Below are positions 1-11,702 of a stretch of DNA of 64,000 nucleotides, in pieces. The stretch spans positions 9,300,001 to 9,364,000 of the forward strand of contig OX344764.1 of NCBI GenBank assembly GCA_947034895.1. The letters are read 5' to 3'. The DNA comes from Rhytidiadelphus loreus. Its lineage: Eukaryota > Streptophyta > Bryopsida > Hypnales > Hylocomiaceae. The notes beneath the pieces are model-generated. The model searched no databases, had not been told where the DNA came from, and was given only the letters and a program-made list of their open reading frames with translations. Made by a program: the position numbers and the translations under genes. Position 1 is the stretch's first letter, and each line of letters opens with the position of its first letter.

Positions 1-451
1 TTGTGATCATGTTTGTGTAAGTGTATATTTTCTTTTTCACAAAACCAAAGGAATTAGACATTTACATATGACAGACAATTACAAGTGCATTTATATTAAA
101 TGTCTCACTCAAAATAATTCAAAAATCATTTGTATTCTTTGTCCTATATTTTTTATCATTAAATAACTTACATCTTTAAATTTACTATAGAATCACTTCA
201 ATGTATCATTGATCCTACATTTTGAAGAATGTTTATTCATTTTTATATTTAATAAAATATAAATTTTACATTCAATAAATTGAATTTAAATCTACAGAAA
301 ATTTAGTATTTCAAAACTTTTTATGAAGATTTTAACAATGAAAGAAGATGGTAAAACTTTTGAATGAAAAGAATAGAATTCTTATCATATCTACGATAAT
401 TTTAATAAAAAATTTCATAAAATATTTAAAATAAGTATAAAGAAAGTTTAC
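1..451. other. Intron sequence of the CCDC39-like gene, running off the left edge
   Basis: AT-rich sequence beyond the donor at 451. The expected next piece of CCDC39 coiled coil is not found here on the minus strand, so the next exon must lie outside the window. No other feature seen. Confidence 0.5.
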
Positions 452-3400
452 ATTTTTTTCTTGTTCATCATAAAGCTTTAGGTCAAGATTGTCTAAGAGT
501 CGTTTTTGTTTTCGTAGATTTTGTTGATTTTCTGCAAATTCCTCAGTAAGTTTGTATATTTCTCCATCACGTTTGTGTACAAGTGCAATGGTAGTTTCCC
601 ATTGTTTGATTACATCTTGCCTCTCTACATGTAGTTGCCTTATAATAATAAAATTTATTTTTAGTAGCTAAACTTAAATACTATGATTAAATATTATTAC
701 TCAATTATTTTTCAATCTATATATTATCTCACTATTTTGGCTATTCAATAATTTAGCATTTTATAGGTTAGCTAAAAAACTCATCTTCCAATTTCAAATA
801 TGATTTTTTTTTTTTAACATGTTATCTCAACTGGATCTTGTGATATCATGGAGTTCCACTTGTGTATATTTGTGTAGATATAATACAAATATGTATATTT
901 TTCATATATTGAAAACATACATATTTGTATTATATCTACACAAATATGCAATTTGAAATCTGAAAATAGATATATTTGTATTATATCCAAACAAAGATTT
1001 AAATTTATACAATACAAATTAGAATTGTTAGAATAATACTGAAATTCCACTGCAGTTTTGTCAAGTGCAACTTGATAGCTTTGGGTTTCTGACATTTCTG
1101 CTTCCAATAAATCTCGAATTTTTGCCAATTCTCCGGATACCATTTGTTCTTCCAACCTCAAAGCCTTAATTCGAGTATCATCATACTTGTGATAGCTTTC
1201 AAGAGCAACATAATCTTCATCTTTTTGGAGCGCAGCTTGCACCCATTGTTCCAATTCTTGCTACAAGGCTCCAACAATCAAAAATTCAATTAATAAGTTC
1301 ATCAATGTAATACCATGTAAGTGAGAAATTTAACACAATGTGTAACATTGAAGAAACAATTACCATGAAAAAATATCCTTTTATAAACTAACTTTTTTTC
1401 CATGTTTTCAAACATCATATTAAAATTCTATTTGGTCTTTTATATTCTTTAAATTAGATGTCTTCCTATATAATTTTCATAAATACAAAGATTATAAAAA
1501 AAATTAATTCAATTTGCTTAAAATCTTGAATTAGACTCAAATAGCAAAGAAAATGATATTTGACATCTAGAACATCCTTTCTAAAATTTGGTAGACAATT
1601 GTACACAACTAGGCCAAAACTACTTGCATCCAAAGTTTGAATCAATAGATGAAATTCCAGATGAAAATTCTATATCCATTTAATTTTAAACTACGAGGCA
1701 TCCATATTTTGGAAGTTTCTGCCTTTGAGATGTCAATATATTACCTCACTCCATTGTTGAACTTGACGAAATTTCTCTAACTTATCATTGCCTTGTAGAA
1801 TAGTTGCACGGTAGTTCCGTAAGCACTCCACCATTTCATGCATCTCAATTTCCATTTTTCCAATCTCCCTCTATACAAAATTCACAATGAAAATGGTACT
1901 TATGATTAAAATGAACAATAATTTGAATACAGAAATTATTATATAATACACTGTTGGAAAAAAAATACAGTTTTGTCTTTTTAAATTATATCCTTTATTT
2001 TTGGATGTTATGTATAATGTGTTGATTAATTCACCTTGAGTCTTGCAGCTTGAAAGGTTGTAATGGTTTTCAAGTGCTCTTCCGTTGCAATTTCTTTCCT
2101 CTTTGCCTCGACCCTTTGTTGGGTTGCCGTAATTTCTTCTTGAACTCGTTTCATGTGATCTTCCATTACAGTAGTTCGATCATCTTGCTCTTGGGTAGCA
2201 TCCTAATATGAAGAAGTGACACCTCTTCTTCAGTGCCAACAAAAAAGTGGGTATAACCTACAACAAGGTAAAAAAAAGTAGAAACAAAACCAATAAAAAA
2301 GGAATGATATACACTCTACCCTCCTTAATCTAATTGTATGGAATACAATCATACTCCGGGTCAAATAGTTTGAATGTGAAACAAGGGTGCTACATATAAG
2401 CAATGATAGAGTGCAAGACATTCCAGAATGTCATTGAAGAGGTGATCAAATGTCATTAAAGAGGTTCAAGTGTACATATAGTTGTAAAAAACGACTTACT
2501 TCGATTTCTCGCAATTCGCGCTCGGCTTCTTGAACCATGATGTTCAGGGCGCGATTCTCGTCGTTAGCGAACTCCGGCAAGAAGCGCGTGCTGATGTCTT
2601 TCATAAGCTCAAACTGCTTGTCTGTGTTAAACGACGACGGCGTGGCATCCGAGCCTCGCAAGCCTCTCTCGTAGTCAGGGTCGGGCATCAAAGTCCTTCC
2701 AGGTTGGACTGCTGGAAGAGGCCCTCCTGGACCCGTGACTCGGTGCCAGGCCTCTCGTTCGTCCCCTCGCACCACTGCATCGCCCCTGGGCAAGTTCACT
2801 GCCCAGTCTCCTGGCAACTCACCACCGTGGGCTTCACGTTGCTGCAAAACAACACCTCTTTAAGTCAGTCTGTACAAACACAAGGCAGATCATCAAAAGG
2901 GATAGATTCAAACACTATTCTATTGAATTTATCACTAGTAGGAAAGAGGGCCTGAATCAATAGTTTTCTGTTGCTTTGTACGGGTTGAATTGGATGTTAA
3001 CAGATTTGTGTTGCTTCGGTCATGTTGTCTCGATCCCTGTTTCTGCTCCCGAAATTTGAGAAACGAGTTTCTAGTCGGTTTCTAAAAGAGGCGTATTACA
3101 TCTGGAATTGCGCAAGGCAGGATTAGGCCAGGTTTGGAACAAGCAAAAAAGTTGCAAGGCTAAACTTAGTGTGAATCGTGACACCCCTAATAAACGAACT
3201 TACAACTAACCCATGTGCGAACTGAATACCATAGGTCAATGAACAAATGACACCTTGAAGCTTGCAATAACAAATTCAAGTTTGCGACAATATATTCTCG
3301 CATCATGACAAGAATTCTTGTATCATTCTTGTAGATTCTTGTATTCTTTTGTTCAAGCAATCGGGATAGAGACCAGCCTGGATTCTGAGGGTGACATCTC

Positions 3401-5528
3401 TGTGATAAGATGATACTAGAGAAAGGCAAAGACAAGGGTGTGACAGAGGAGCTACAGAAAGTTACGAAAGCTGTGCTTGTTGTCAATACAAAACATACTG
3501 AGGATGTTAATCGCAAACCTACCATCTTCAGTTGGTAGTCAATACACATTCACAAATCCTTTTAGTTTAAAAAACCTTCTGTTTCACAAATCATTCTAAA
3601 GTAGAGTCTCCATTAACCTTACAGTACATTAGAGTCTCCATTGACCATACATGTGAATTTTGACTTGAGATAAGTGTGAAAACACTAGACCTCTATTACC
3701 ATGTCCTTTTTTGCAGCTGATTTTTAGATGACGACACAATAAAAGTGCTGTAAATTTTAGATGACAAGCTCTAAATTGTTGCAGGGAAAGCCTCAAAGTT
3801 CACCTGTACAGTGAATGGAACCTCTCCCTTTCTGTATGGGTGAATCGGCATTTCACATTACTTATTCTTGAAAGAGACAAACGCACCATGTTCTGGAGGA
3901 GCTCAAGCTCGTAAGCAGTCATGGGCAGCCTCTCCTGCTGCCTCCTCACCGCCGGCGGCACTGGGGCTCCCGCCCCTCGTCCCGGCGGCACCGTCCTCTC
4001 CTGCGGCCCCCACTCCTCGCCGAGCTCGCCCTCCCACCCGAAATTCTCTGCAAAGGCGCCTTCTTCCCTCGGCCCTTCCCCCAGCACGCCCTCTCCTTCC
4101 GGAACCTGCCGTTGCATCTCCTCAGGATCGAATCCCTGCGCACTCCTCGCCCACTCTTCGTCCTCACCTTCGCCTCGCACCATCTCCAACCGCTCCTGCT
4201 CGCTCCGCGGCATCCCTATGCCTCGGCCTGCTGTGGCTTCGAGAGCTTCTTCGGTGCCCTCGCCCAGGTTGAATGTGGACGCCATGGGGCGGGAAGCAGC
4301 ATTGGGGGAAAGGACGCCTTCAGCTGGAGGGGGCGTTTGTTGACGAGGCTGCACCAATGCAACATGGAGTTCATGGTGGAGTCAAATGGCTACCAGACAT
4401 GAGATTAAACAGAAGTGAAGTCAGATTTCGAAATAGACATTTCACTACATTAGCCGGATTTCGTAAAGAACGTTACCAGATTGCGACATTCCCACTAACT
4501 GCAGTATCTGTATCTGCAAACGGCTACCAAATTCTTGACATGACCATAAGAGGGTCCGTCACGGTCTCCACACGACATTCACTACATTAGCCAGATTTCG
4601 TGAAGAACGTACCAAATTATGACCTTCCTACTAACTGCAGTATCTGTATCTGAAATTGAAGTCTCAGACCTCGTTTCACAAGTTTCAGATACGGATAAAG
4701 TAAACATTTCTAGTAAAAGAGCTCGTTTTACAGAAACGTGATAGATTTCCTAAAAAGAACATTCCAATTCTAACAACTTCTGAGTTCTAATGATAAGTTA
4801 TCGTACAAACCATGGTTTCACAAATGTAGAACATAAGTTATCGCAGACATACACTAGCCACAGGTGGTGATGCTCTACTGACCACAACGAACTCCCATAT
4901 TTTATAATCTAAAATCCCATGTGCAATAATGCCATTCCAGCAACAAGAAAAAACCAAGCAAATACTGAGGTATATAAAACCCACTGACCTGCACCAACCA
5001 CCCCTGCGCATCGTCCGCCCACTCTTCCCCTTCAGGCATGATATCCCCAAACGGATCCCTCCCCACCTTCCTCAACTCCTCCAACCTCTCCACCTCCGAC
5101 CTCGGTCTCCCCAACCCCCTCGTGCTGCTCGGTCCTTCCCCTGCCTCCCCCCACCCATCGTCCGGCGCCCACGCGAACGTCTCCCCGACTTCCCGATCCG
5201 CAATTACAATCGGGGACACCACGCCCTCCGCAGGGGGACGAGGGAGACGCGCTTCGTGGGGGTCGTCTTCGGTGCCGCCCGCCACGCCTTCGTCCCAGCT
5301 GACGAGGGAAGCGCGAGGGGCGCCGGCGCCTCGTAAAGCAGGGGAGGTCGTGGTGGTGGTTGGCCAGGGCTCGTCGTCCTCGTCCCAGGAAGTTGTGGGG
5401 GAGATGGCCGTCTCACGGAGAGCGGGCGCGACGACGCCTTCCACGGTGGGGTTCGAGGGGTCTGGAGCTTCGTTCAAGTCGCCGAGGGTGTCCCAGTCTT
5501 CGTCGGAGTCGGAGCTCTGGCCTGCCAT
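452..5528 (-). CDS. CCDC39: CCDC39/FAP59-like axonemal coiled-coil protein, N-terminal part (gene runs off left edge)
   Basis: Seven exons on the minus strand: 5528-4989, 4348-3887, 2841-2500, 2202-2035, 1870-1745, 1260-1040 and 638-452. All introns begin GT and end AG; most are phase 0 and the last resolved one is phase 2. The last visible donor (GTAAAC at 451) leads into an intron leaving the window. Residues from about 421 (FLPEFANDENRAL, exon 3) match the start of animal and algal CCDC39. Later exons keep its diagnostic stretches: EEHLKTI (exon 4), DDTRIKALRL and LDKTAVEF (exon 6), ERQDVIKQWETT and KRDGEI (exon 7). CCDC39 pairs with CCDC40 to form the 96-nm axonemal ruler that positions inner dynein arms and the nexin-dynein complex. 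This gene is expected to act in sperm flagella. The first 420 residues are an acidic, proline-rich extension not seen in the animal protein. Family identity is strong; assignment of exons 1-2 rests on compatible phases and splice sites. Confidence 0.82.
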
Positions 5529-5895
5529 CTCTTTGGTTGTTGAGTCAATGGGTTTGGGTTATGCAGTGGAATCCGAGTTCTGGTCTGCCGTCTCTTCGCT
5601 ACTCAATTCAATGGGCACTGGAACCCAAGCTCCGGTCTGCCGTCTCATAGCTACTCAACTGTCTTCGCTGGTCAATTCAATGGGTTTGATATATGGTACT
5701 GGAATCCGAGATCTGGGCTGTCATGGTCTTCGCTAATCAATTCAATGGGATACGGGTATAGATTTGGAATGTGAACCCTGGTCTGTCGTCTCTTCGCTAC
5801 TCAAGGCAATGGGTTGCGGTAACGGCACAGGAATCCGAGCTCTGGTCTGCCATCTCTGTGGTACTTAAGTCCACGGGTTACGGTTATGGCACTGC
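5500..5895 (-). repeat. Tandem copies (about five, 70-85 bp) of the CCDC39 start-codon region
   Basis: The bases around the predicted ATG (5528), reading GAGATGGCAGGCCAGAGCTC on the minus strand, recur upstream with drift near 5590, 5640, 5720, 5790 and 5850. Copies share TCTGGTCTGCCGTCTC and TCAATTCAATGGG blocks on the plus strand. The copy near 5852 keeps an ATG followed by GCAGACCAGAGC, so it could be a short upstream ORF. The array lies in the 5' flank or leader. Confidence 0.7.
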
Positions 5896-7056
5896 AACAC
5901 TCCGATGATAATGACAATGGGCTCCAAATGCAATTTGTCCTGTAGCAAATAGAATTCCTATTGTCAAGATTCAAACTGTTGGCACATTAATCAGTTTGCA
6001 GCCACAATGACAGATGCTCATCTTGGAATTTCAAGTAGGTTCTCCCAATTCGTCACGCAAGCTCACGCACACCGTTGCTGATCTGAACCTCTTGTTCTGC
6101 GAGATGACAGTTACTGCAATTTCAACCTCAACGAAACTGGCGAAACTAGGAAAATATCGATTCGTCACCTGCACCCCTGTGTAGGTTTTCTGTATCTTTC
6201 GAAACAGTCATTAGCCTCCAATGGATCCCCATAGAGACTGATGCTGCACGTATACTCCGGTCTCATGCGGTGATGCAAAGCTCCTATAAAAAAACATCCG
6301 ACAGTAATCAATTCCATTCCGAGTGATTGAGCGATGTCAAGGCGTGAGAGTAGGAATAGTTCCAACCCTAAGGGAAGAAAATGAACCATCAGTCAAGATT
6401 CCCGGAAACCCACCTTCAATATGAAAAAGACCAAATTGTAATGTACGTACGTACCAGTAAGTTAGGGACCAGCTCTCATTAGGCTAACAGCATGTCAATT
6501 CGACACTTCCGTTAAGACCTCAGACCTGGGAGTAAGAAAATCGGCAATTGATTGAACGTTGTGACTCAGTGTTGCAAGCTCTCAACTTTCTTGCCCTCCA
6601 TGCACCATGGGTTCAACCAATCGAACAGCATTCATACATCAGGAACTGGAAAACTGACTGGAAGATGAATGGGACGACAATCAACCAGGGTAAACGAATC
6701 CTGTAACTGCCCCTCTGTTCTGTAAGCATTGACCCTGGGTCCATAAAAAGTCACAGATTAACCCTAGAAGGACGCGGGGGATGACGCTGGAAATTGTATA
6801 TTGTGAAACCGTGAGAATCATTGGAATGAAGAAATTCAAAAATACTCATTGATGTTCTACAAAAAATTCCAAAGATGAATAGTTGCTATTCTGTCCTACT
6901 TAAGAGAATTCCTTCTCTATCATTGGACAGTAAGTGTCCGCAGGGTTAAGAGCACAAGCAAATATGCTTTCACACTTGAACGGTATGCATGACCTCATCA
7001 ACTCAAAGCTATTATTGAGGAAAGTAAAAGTATAAATTCAAGAAGCAAAGAGAATT
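5896..7056. other. Intergenic, 5' flank of the CCDC39-like gene
   Basis: No ORF here has recognisable homology and no repeat or clear TATA box stands out. It presumably contains the promoter of the CCDC39-like gene. Confidence 0.4.
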
Positions 7057-7130
7057 TGCTCCCGGGGGGGCTCGAACCCACGACCTTCGGCTCATAAGAC
7101 CGATGCTCTAACCAGCTGAGCTACGGGGGC
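7057..7130 (-). tRNA. tRNA-Ile (anticodon UAU), possibly degenerate
   Basis: The minus strand folds as a 74-nt cloverleaf. It has acceptor GCCCCCG/CGGGAGC, D arm GCTC..GAGC, anticodon stem TCGGT/GCCGA with loop CTTATGA, variable AGGTC, T arm GTGGG/CCCCC with loop TTCGAGC, and discriminator A. Internal promoters are intact (box A TAGCTCAGCTGG, box B GGTTCGAGCC). The anticodon reads TAT, that is Ile for AUA codons. There are two mispairs, 3-70 (C.A) and 50-64 (U.C), so this may be a decaying copy. No CCA is encoded, as expected for a nuclear gene. The nearest T4 run on the transcribed side is about 28 nt downstream. Confidence 0.75.
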
Positions 7131-9131
7131 TACCGTCACTGAACACCGTCGGATGCCCGAGATGATCGTTAAAGTTGAATTCTCCTATAAGTACACTTAA
7201 AACTCGCAACCATGAGGGAACCTAGAGCTTGAGTATAAAGACGAAAACCCTAACCCTAAACCAAAAACTTGCATTCCTCCTCATTGACGTAGAAAACGTT
7301 ACGACACTACTAAACCCTAAACTAAAATAACGAATAAACAGCGGACGTTGAAAAGCATTACCATGTTCCGCAAGGAATTTGCGACAGAATTTCTGTCTCG
7401 GCTGCAATAGAAGAACCTGCAAATTCCACACGGGAAATTCTAATAAGCAAACGAAAGCAAACGAGGAAGTTCGCGCCAGGCAATCCTTGTCCAAGGATGC
7501 AACGGAAGCAATGCCGGTGAAGTTACGGTGTGGAGTACTGCAGAAGGACTATTGTAGCGTACACGAAAGAGAATTCACTGCTACAGTACTGTACACTTGA
7601 GGAGACGTACGTGTGAACTCATTCCTGACCATTGCAATGCGATTTATAGAGCATCAGGTAGAGAATCCTATGAGACTTATTTCGAAAAAAGAGGAGGCCA
7701 AAATCAACCAAGCAAGAATGAAACGAGAGAGGGAAATGAATACCTTGGCCTCGATGAATTGGCGATGGCGGCTTCTGTTTCGGGAAGCTGCAAATTCCAT
7801 GCGGAGTCTGGAAAGGAACGGAGTGAAGAGGTTGCACTGAAAGAACGGAGGCCCTAAGAGAAAGATTTTGAGCTTTTCATTGGCAGAATAAATTATTACC
7901 GTGAGGTCTTCATGTTTGCAAGTTTCTTTTCTTTTCTTTTCTCCCATCCCCACATGCACTCATTCTCAACCTTGGACAGTAATCATGAAGCACCAAGTGA
8001 CCATGCTAGTCACATTGCTTTTTCAAAAGACTTGGATGTACTTTATCCAATTCTTGTAGCTTCAGCAACAAGTCAATTCTTGAAAACATTCATAATTCAT
8101 TCAGTGGATGCCGTCTCTTTCAGGGCAAGCAAGTAAGCAATAGGGGCGTAATGTAGATAGACTATTATTGCAAACAAAGCGTACATGTGATATGTATGAA
8201 GACTAAAGATGCATTCAAATGTGTAGCATTGTCAAAAACAACAGGCTGGCATTTATTTCTTTTGTCATCAATTGCAATGGTATAAAGCATGTTCACCTAT
8301 AATTGTCACTAATTCCTTGTGAACCGATAATTATTATTATTGAATAAAATTATTATTTCTTAGATTTTTTTTGGCAAAAGAAAGAGGACTCCAACACACT
8401 TTGGTATGCACAATACGTATGAATAAGTTACAATTTCCAAAGTACGAGTCTTTAGGTACGGAATCTTCAAAGTACAGAGTACCAAACACCAACAAAAAGT
8501 TCTCATTGACCTTCATATTTTGATTGCATACATCAAGTGGAATCTATATCTAGCAACAAAAGTCATTTTGGGGGGTTCAAATGTTGGTGGCATTTCAAGC
8601 AGTGTTGAATATGGGTGTACATACTACCTTAGTAGTAGTTTTGTGATATCGAATAATATTATCAACTCTACAAATGCTTCCTCCCCGAGTTCCTCCCAAT
8701 CATAGAATTGTGTGTTACCTCCTAAAGAACCAAGTGTCTATTCAATGTATGCATGAAATTTCAAGTAGATTCACACAAAGTCAATTTTAAATAAATGTTT
8801 CCAAAATTTTGAAACAATTTGTATATAAGTACCCCGTTTGTGAAAATTTAAAATAATTCCAATTGGATATCAAGATCAAGAGCTATATTATCCAAAAATA
8901 TCTAGATAGTTTTTGAAATTTGATAATCTTTTTCTAAATTCTTCATCTATTTTTGAAAATTTGACACATATGTAACTAACATAGTATAGCGGGCAATTGA
9001 CACACAAAAAATATTGACTACAAAAGTCTCATTCTAAGAGGATTCAAAACTTTGCTAATTGTATTTGGCTAGTTTCATAAAAAAAACATTTTTTTCTAAC
9101 TACAAATGATATAATTTAACAATCTTTATTC
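7131..9131. other. Intergenic, no supported gene
   Basis: Short ORFs on both strands between 7222 and 8136 overlap one another, carry no recognisable domain and lack a consistent gene structure. The block CTGCAAATTCCA.GCGG occurs twice (near 7415 and 7785). From 8300 on the sequence is AT-rich with poly-A/T runs. Confidence 0.4.
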
Positions 9132-10044
9132 TTAACCCTTGAAGGACAAAGGCCTTTTTTCTGTCAAAAAACACTCAAAATTGCCATTTCTACAACAAAG
9201 AGTAAAAAAATTGAATTTTTCCCACATCTAACAATAGAATCTTACATCTTACTAGTATGAGAATGTGTAGAAAAAATTTCAGTATTTTTCACTGTACAGA
9301 TTGCAAGATATTTGCGTTTAAAGTGAAAAAAACAAGTTTTTTAGAACATTGCGGGACTAGATTATTTGACTTTGAACATTTTTAACTTAAATTTTTTGCA
9401 CTACTAAGTTTTTAGCTTCCAATCATTATAGTGGAGACTTGAGTTAAGAGTCTAGGGGAAAAAAAGGTTTTCAAAAAAACTTAATTTTCATTCTTAAAAA
9501 AATTGTAGAATAGAAGTAGATACAAGATTGAATGAAAATCTATTTTATTAATATATCTAAGATAGAATTAAAATGTACTAATCCCCACGGTGAAATTGTT
9601 CTAGCAAGAAAACTAAAGCATGTGAAAAAAAAATTATTTTAAAATTGTCAAAATTGCATTCAGAATTGAATCCTACAAGTTTTGTTTTTTTCAAGAAGAT
9701 GCTCTAATTGCCCCCAAAAAAAGATTGTCCATAACTTTCTCATAAAAAATCCAAATGAAATGAATCAAAGCTTTCCAGATAGACAAAAATATAACTATAA
9801 GGAAAAAAAATTTAGAAAGAAAATTCAAATTTTTGCAAATATTTTTTGCTACCCGGTCTCCCTTGTTTTGAGCTATATGGGCATAATTTTGTTCTCAGGC
9901 ACCAATTGGAAAAAAATCATATTCCCACAAAGGTAATCAGTTTTTCTATCTTCAAAAAAAATTCAAAAAATCAGAAGAAAAATTCAGCCTGTAGGTACCT
10001 CCCTGAAATCCATTTGTCCTCCGAAGGGACACTTTAGGGGTTAA
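9132..10044. mobile_element. TTAA-bounded non-autonomous element (piggyBac-like termini), full length
   Basis: TTAA at 9132 is followed by CCCTTGAAGGACAAAGGCC; the other end reads GGGACACTTTAGGGG then TTAA (10041-10044). The 0.9-kb AT-rich interior has no transposase and is alignable by eye with the copies near 17741, 28060, 38835, 40934 and 55063. Shared blocks are 'TGCCATTTCTA', 'CAGATTGCAAGATAT', 'TTGTCCATAACTTT' and 'CACCAATTG'. A TTAA target with ends starting CCC is typical of piggyBac; family membership is inferred from termini only. Confidence 0.65.
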
Positions 10045-10099
10045 AGTTCTTAAATTGGGGGTATTCAAAAATTGAAGTTAAAACGAATTGTCTTACTTC

Positions 10100-10850
10100 G
10101 ACTACAACAAAAGAAGTGTTTTATGACTGCAAAATATGACTGCAGTGAGTCATAAAATTGAAAAATATGATTTACGCAGAAATCATAGTAGATGACTTGG
10201 AACATGACTGGATCCAGTCATTACCAACGAGTCGCTTCAAACATCAGTCATATTTTGAGTCATATGGGTTGGGGGGTATAATTAGCTATATTCTGCCAAC
10301 GTGATATATATGTTGACTATCTTTGGGGACTTGATTTTTTCTTGAGCTACCCGAGCAAAAAAAAATCCTACGTGGCATATGACTTCGTTTAGTCATATTT
10401 TTGGTTGACAATGAAATATGACTATGTTGAGTCATGTTTTGGTTGATGTGGAATATGACTGCAAGGAGTCATTTTTTTTATGTGAATTGTGGAATATCAC
10501 TCTTGTGAGTCATATTTTCTGCTATGTGAAAAATAACTCTCATGAGTCAAATTTTTAAAATATGTGGAATATGAACATGATTCTTGTTAATCATATTCTT
10601 TGCTAATGTGAAATATGACTCTTGTGAGTCATATTCTTTATTGACATGGTAGTTAATGTGGATGTTATTAGTAATTTTTAACTAATTGTAATCATATTTT
10701 GGGATGTGTAAGGTTATATTTTGACACACATAAATATGAGCATTATATGACTATAAATAATTATATTTTGGCCAATATATTGTAAAATGTAACTCAAGCA
10801 AGTGATATTTTGAATAATCAAGAGTCATATTTTTAAAATTTGTGTGTAGT
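10100..10850. repeat. Left subterminal repeats of the CACTA-like element
   Basis: At least ten irregularly spaced copies of ATATGACT or its complement AGTCATAT, often paired as short palindromes of the form ATATGACT-(5-8 nt)-AGTCATAT (for example near 10440-10460 and 10610-10635). Such repeats are the usual transposase-binding region of CACTA elements. Confidence 0.6.
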
Positions 10851-11159
10851 TTGTGATTGGGGTGATTGAGGTCCAAAATAGCCTCGAAAATAGCTTTAAT
10901 TACAAACTACAATTACATTTTTCATGCATTTAAAACGGACATGACACATTCCAATTATACATCAAGATTATTTAACAATTGAAAAAAAAACTTCACATAG
11001 TTAAAAACACATACACATGATTTTAGAGATATACATGAGACAATCATATTGGAGAGGGAGAATGCAAGAAGGAATGCAACTCTCTTTATTGACATTTATT
11101 AGCCAACAATATAAAACATATATATCACAATGCATCATTCACAAAATCCAATAGGGCCT

Positions 11160-11605
11160 ATATTTCTTACAATAATGTGAAGATGACTCTATTGTGTAAT
11201 TGCAAGTAGTGTAGATCACCTAGTTGGTCATAAACCTTTTACTTTTTGTGCATGTTTGTAAGACTTTTTGAATGTTTTTGTCATGTTTTTGTGGTGTTTG
11301 TTTACCAATTTGGTATTTTTGTACATATTTTTATCAAATTGGAGTGTGTTTTCTAAAATAATTTTTTTTTGAGTCTGTAGTCCAAATGGAAGTTGAATGA
11401 TGTTGTTAGCCAGTTGGCACTTTACCAAGTTGGAGGGTGAGTAAATGAAGAATGAATAGACCCCTAATTGGATGGGATGTCTTCTGATGTGGTATGAGGT
11501 TTCCAATGGGAAGGAGTAGTTGGTTGGACTGATTCCAAATGGGTGATGAGCTAGTAGCCAAGTTGGATATTATCTGTGGAAGTTAAGACTAAGTTGGAAG
11601 ATAAA
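11160..11605. repeat. Internal CACTA region with dispersed CCAANTTGG motifs (left of the hAT insertion)
   Basis: Quasi-palindromic CCAAGTTGG/CCAATTTGG-like motifs occur roughly every 30-60 bp (e.g. near 11318, 11432, 11559, 11592). The same pattern resumes on the other side of the 14-kb insertion at 25786 and continues to about 27110, as expected if one region was split. Confidence 0.55.
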
Positions 11606-11702
11606 GATTTTTACAGGGTTGTCATACCGGACGGACGTCCGGTTCGCCCGTCCGATAGAGGTCTCACCCGTCCGATGTGGTCAACACTAAAGTTGACTTT
11701 TT

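Noticed and set aside
3868..4402. Overlapping plus-strand ORFs rich in Pro/Ser/Arg
   Set aside because: They are antisense to exon 2 of the CCDC39-like gene; their openness reflects the high GC content of that exon.
5038..5736. 232-codon plus-strand ORF
   Set aside because: Antisense to exon 1 of the CCDC39-like gene and running into its upstream repeats; no domain.
7090..7100. tRNA-Met reading of CTCATAA
   Set aside because: That loop would be on the plus strand, but D, T and acceptor arms fold only on the minus strand, where the loop is CTTATGA (UAU).
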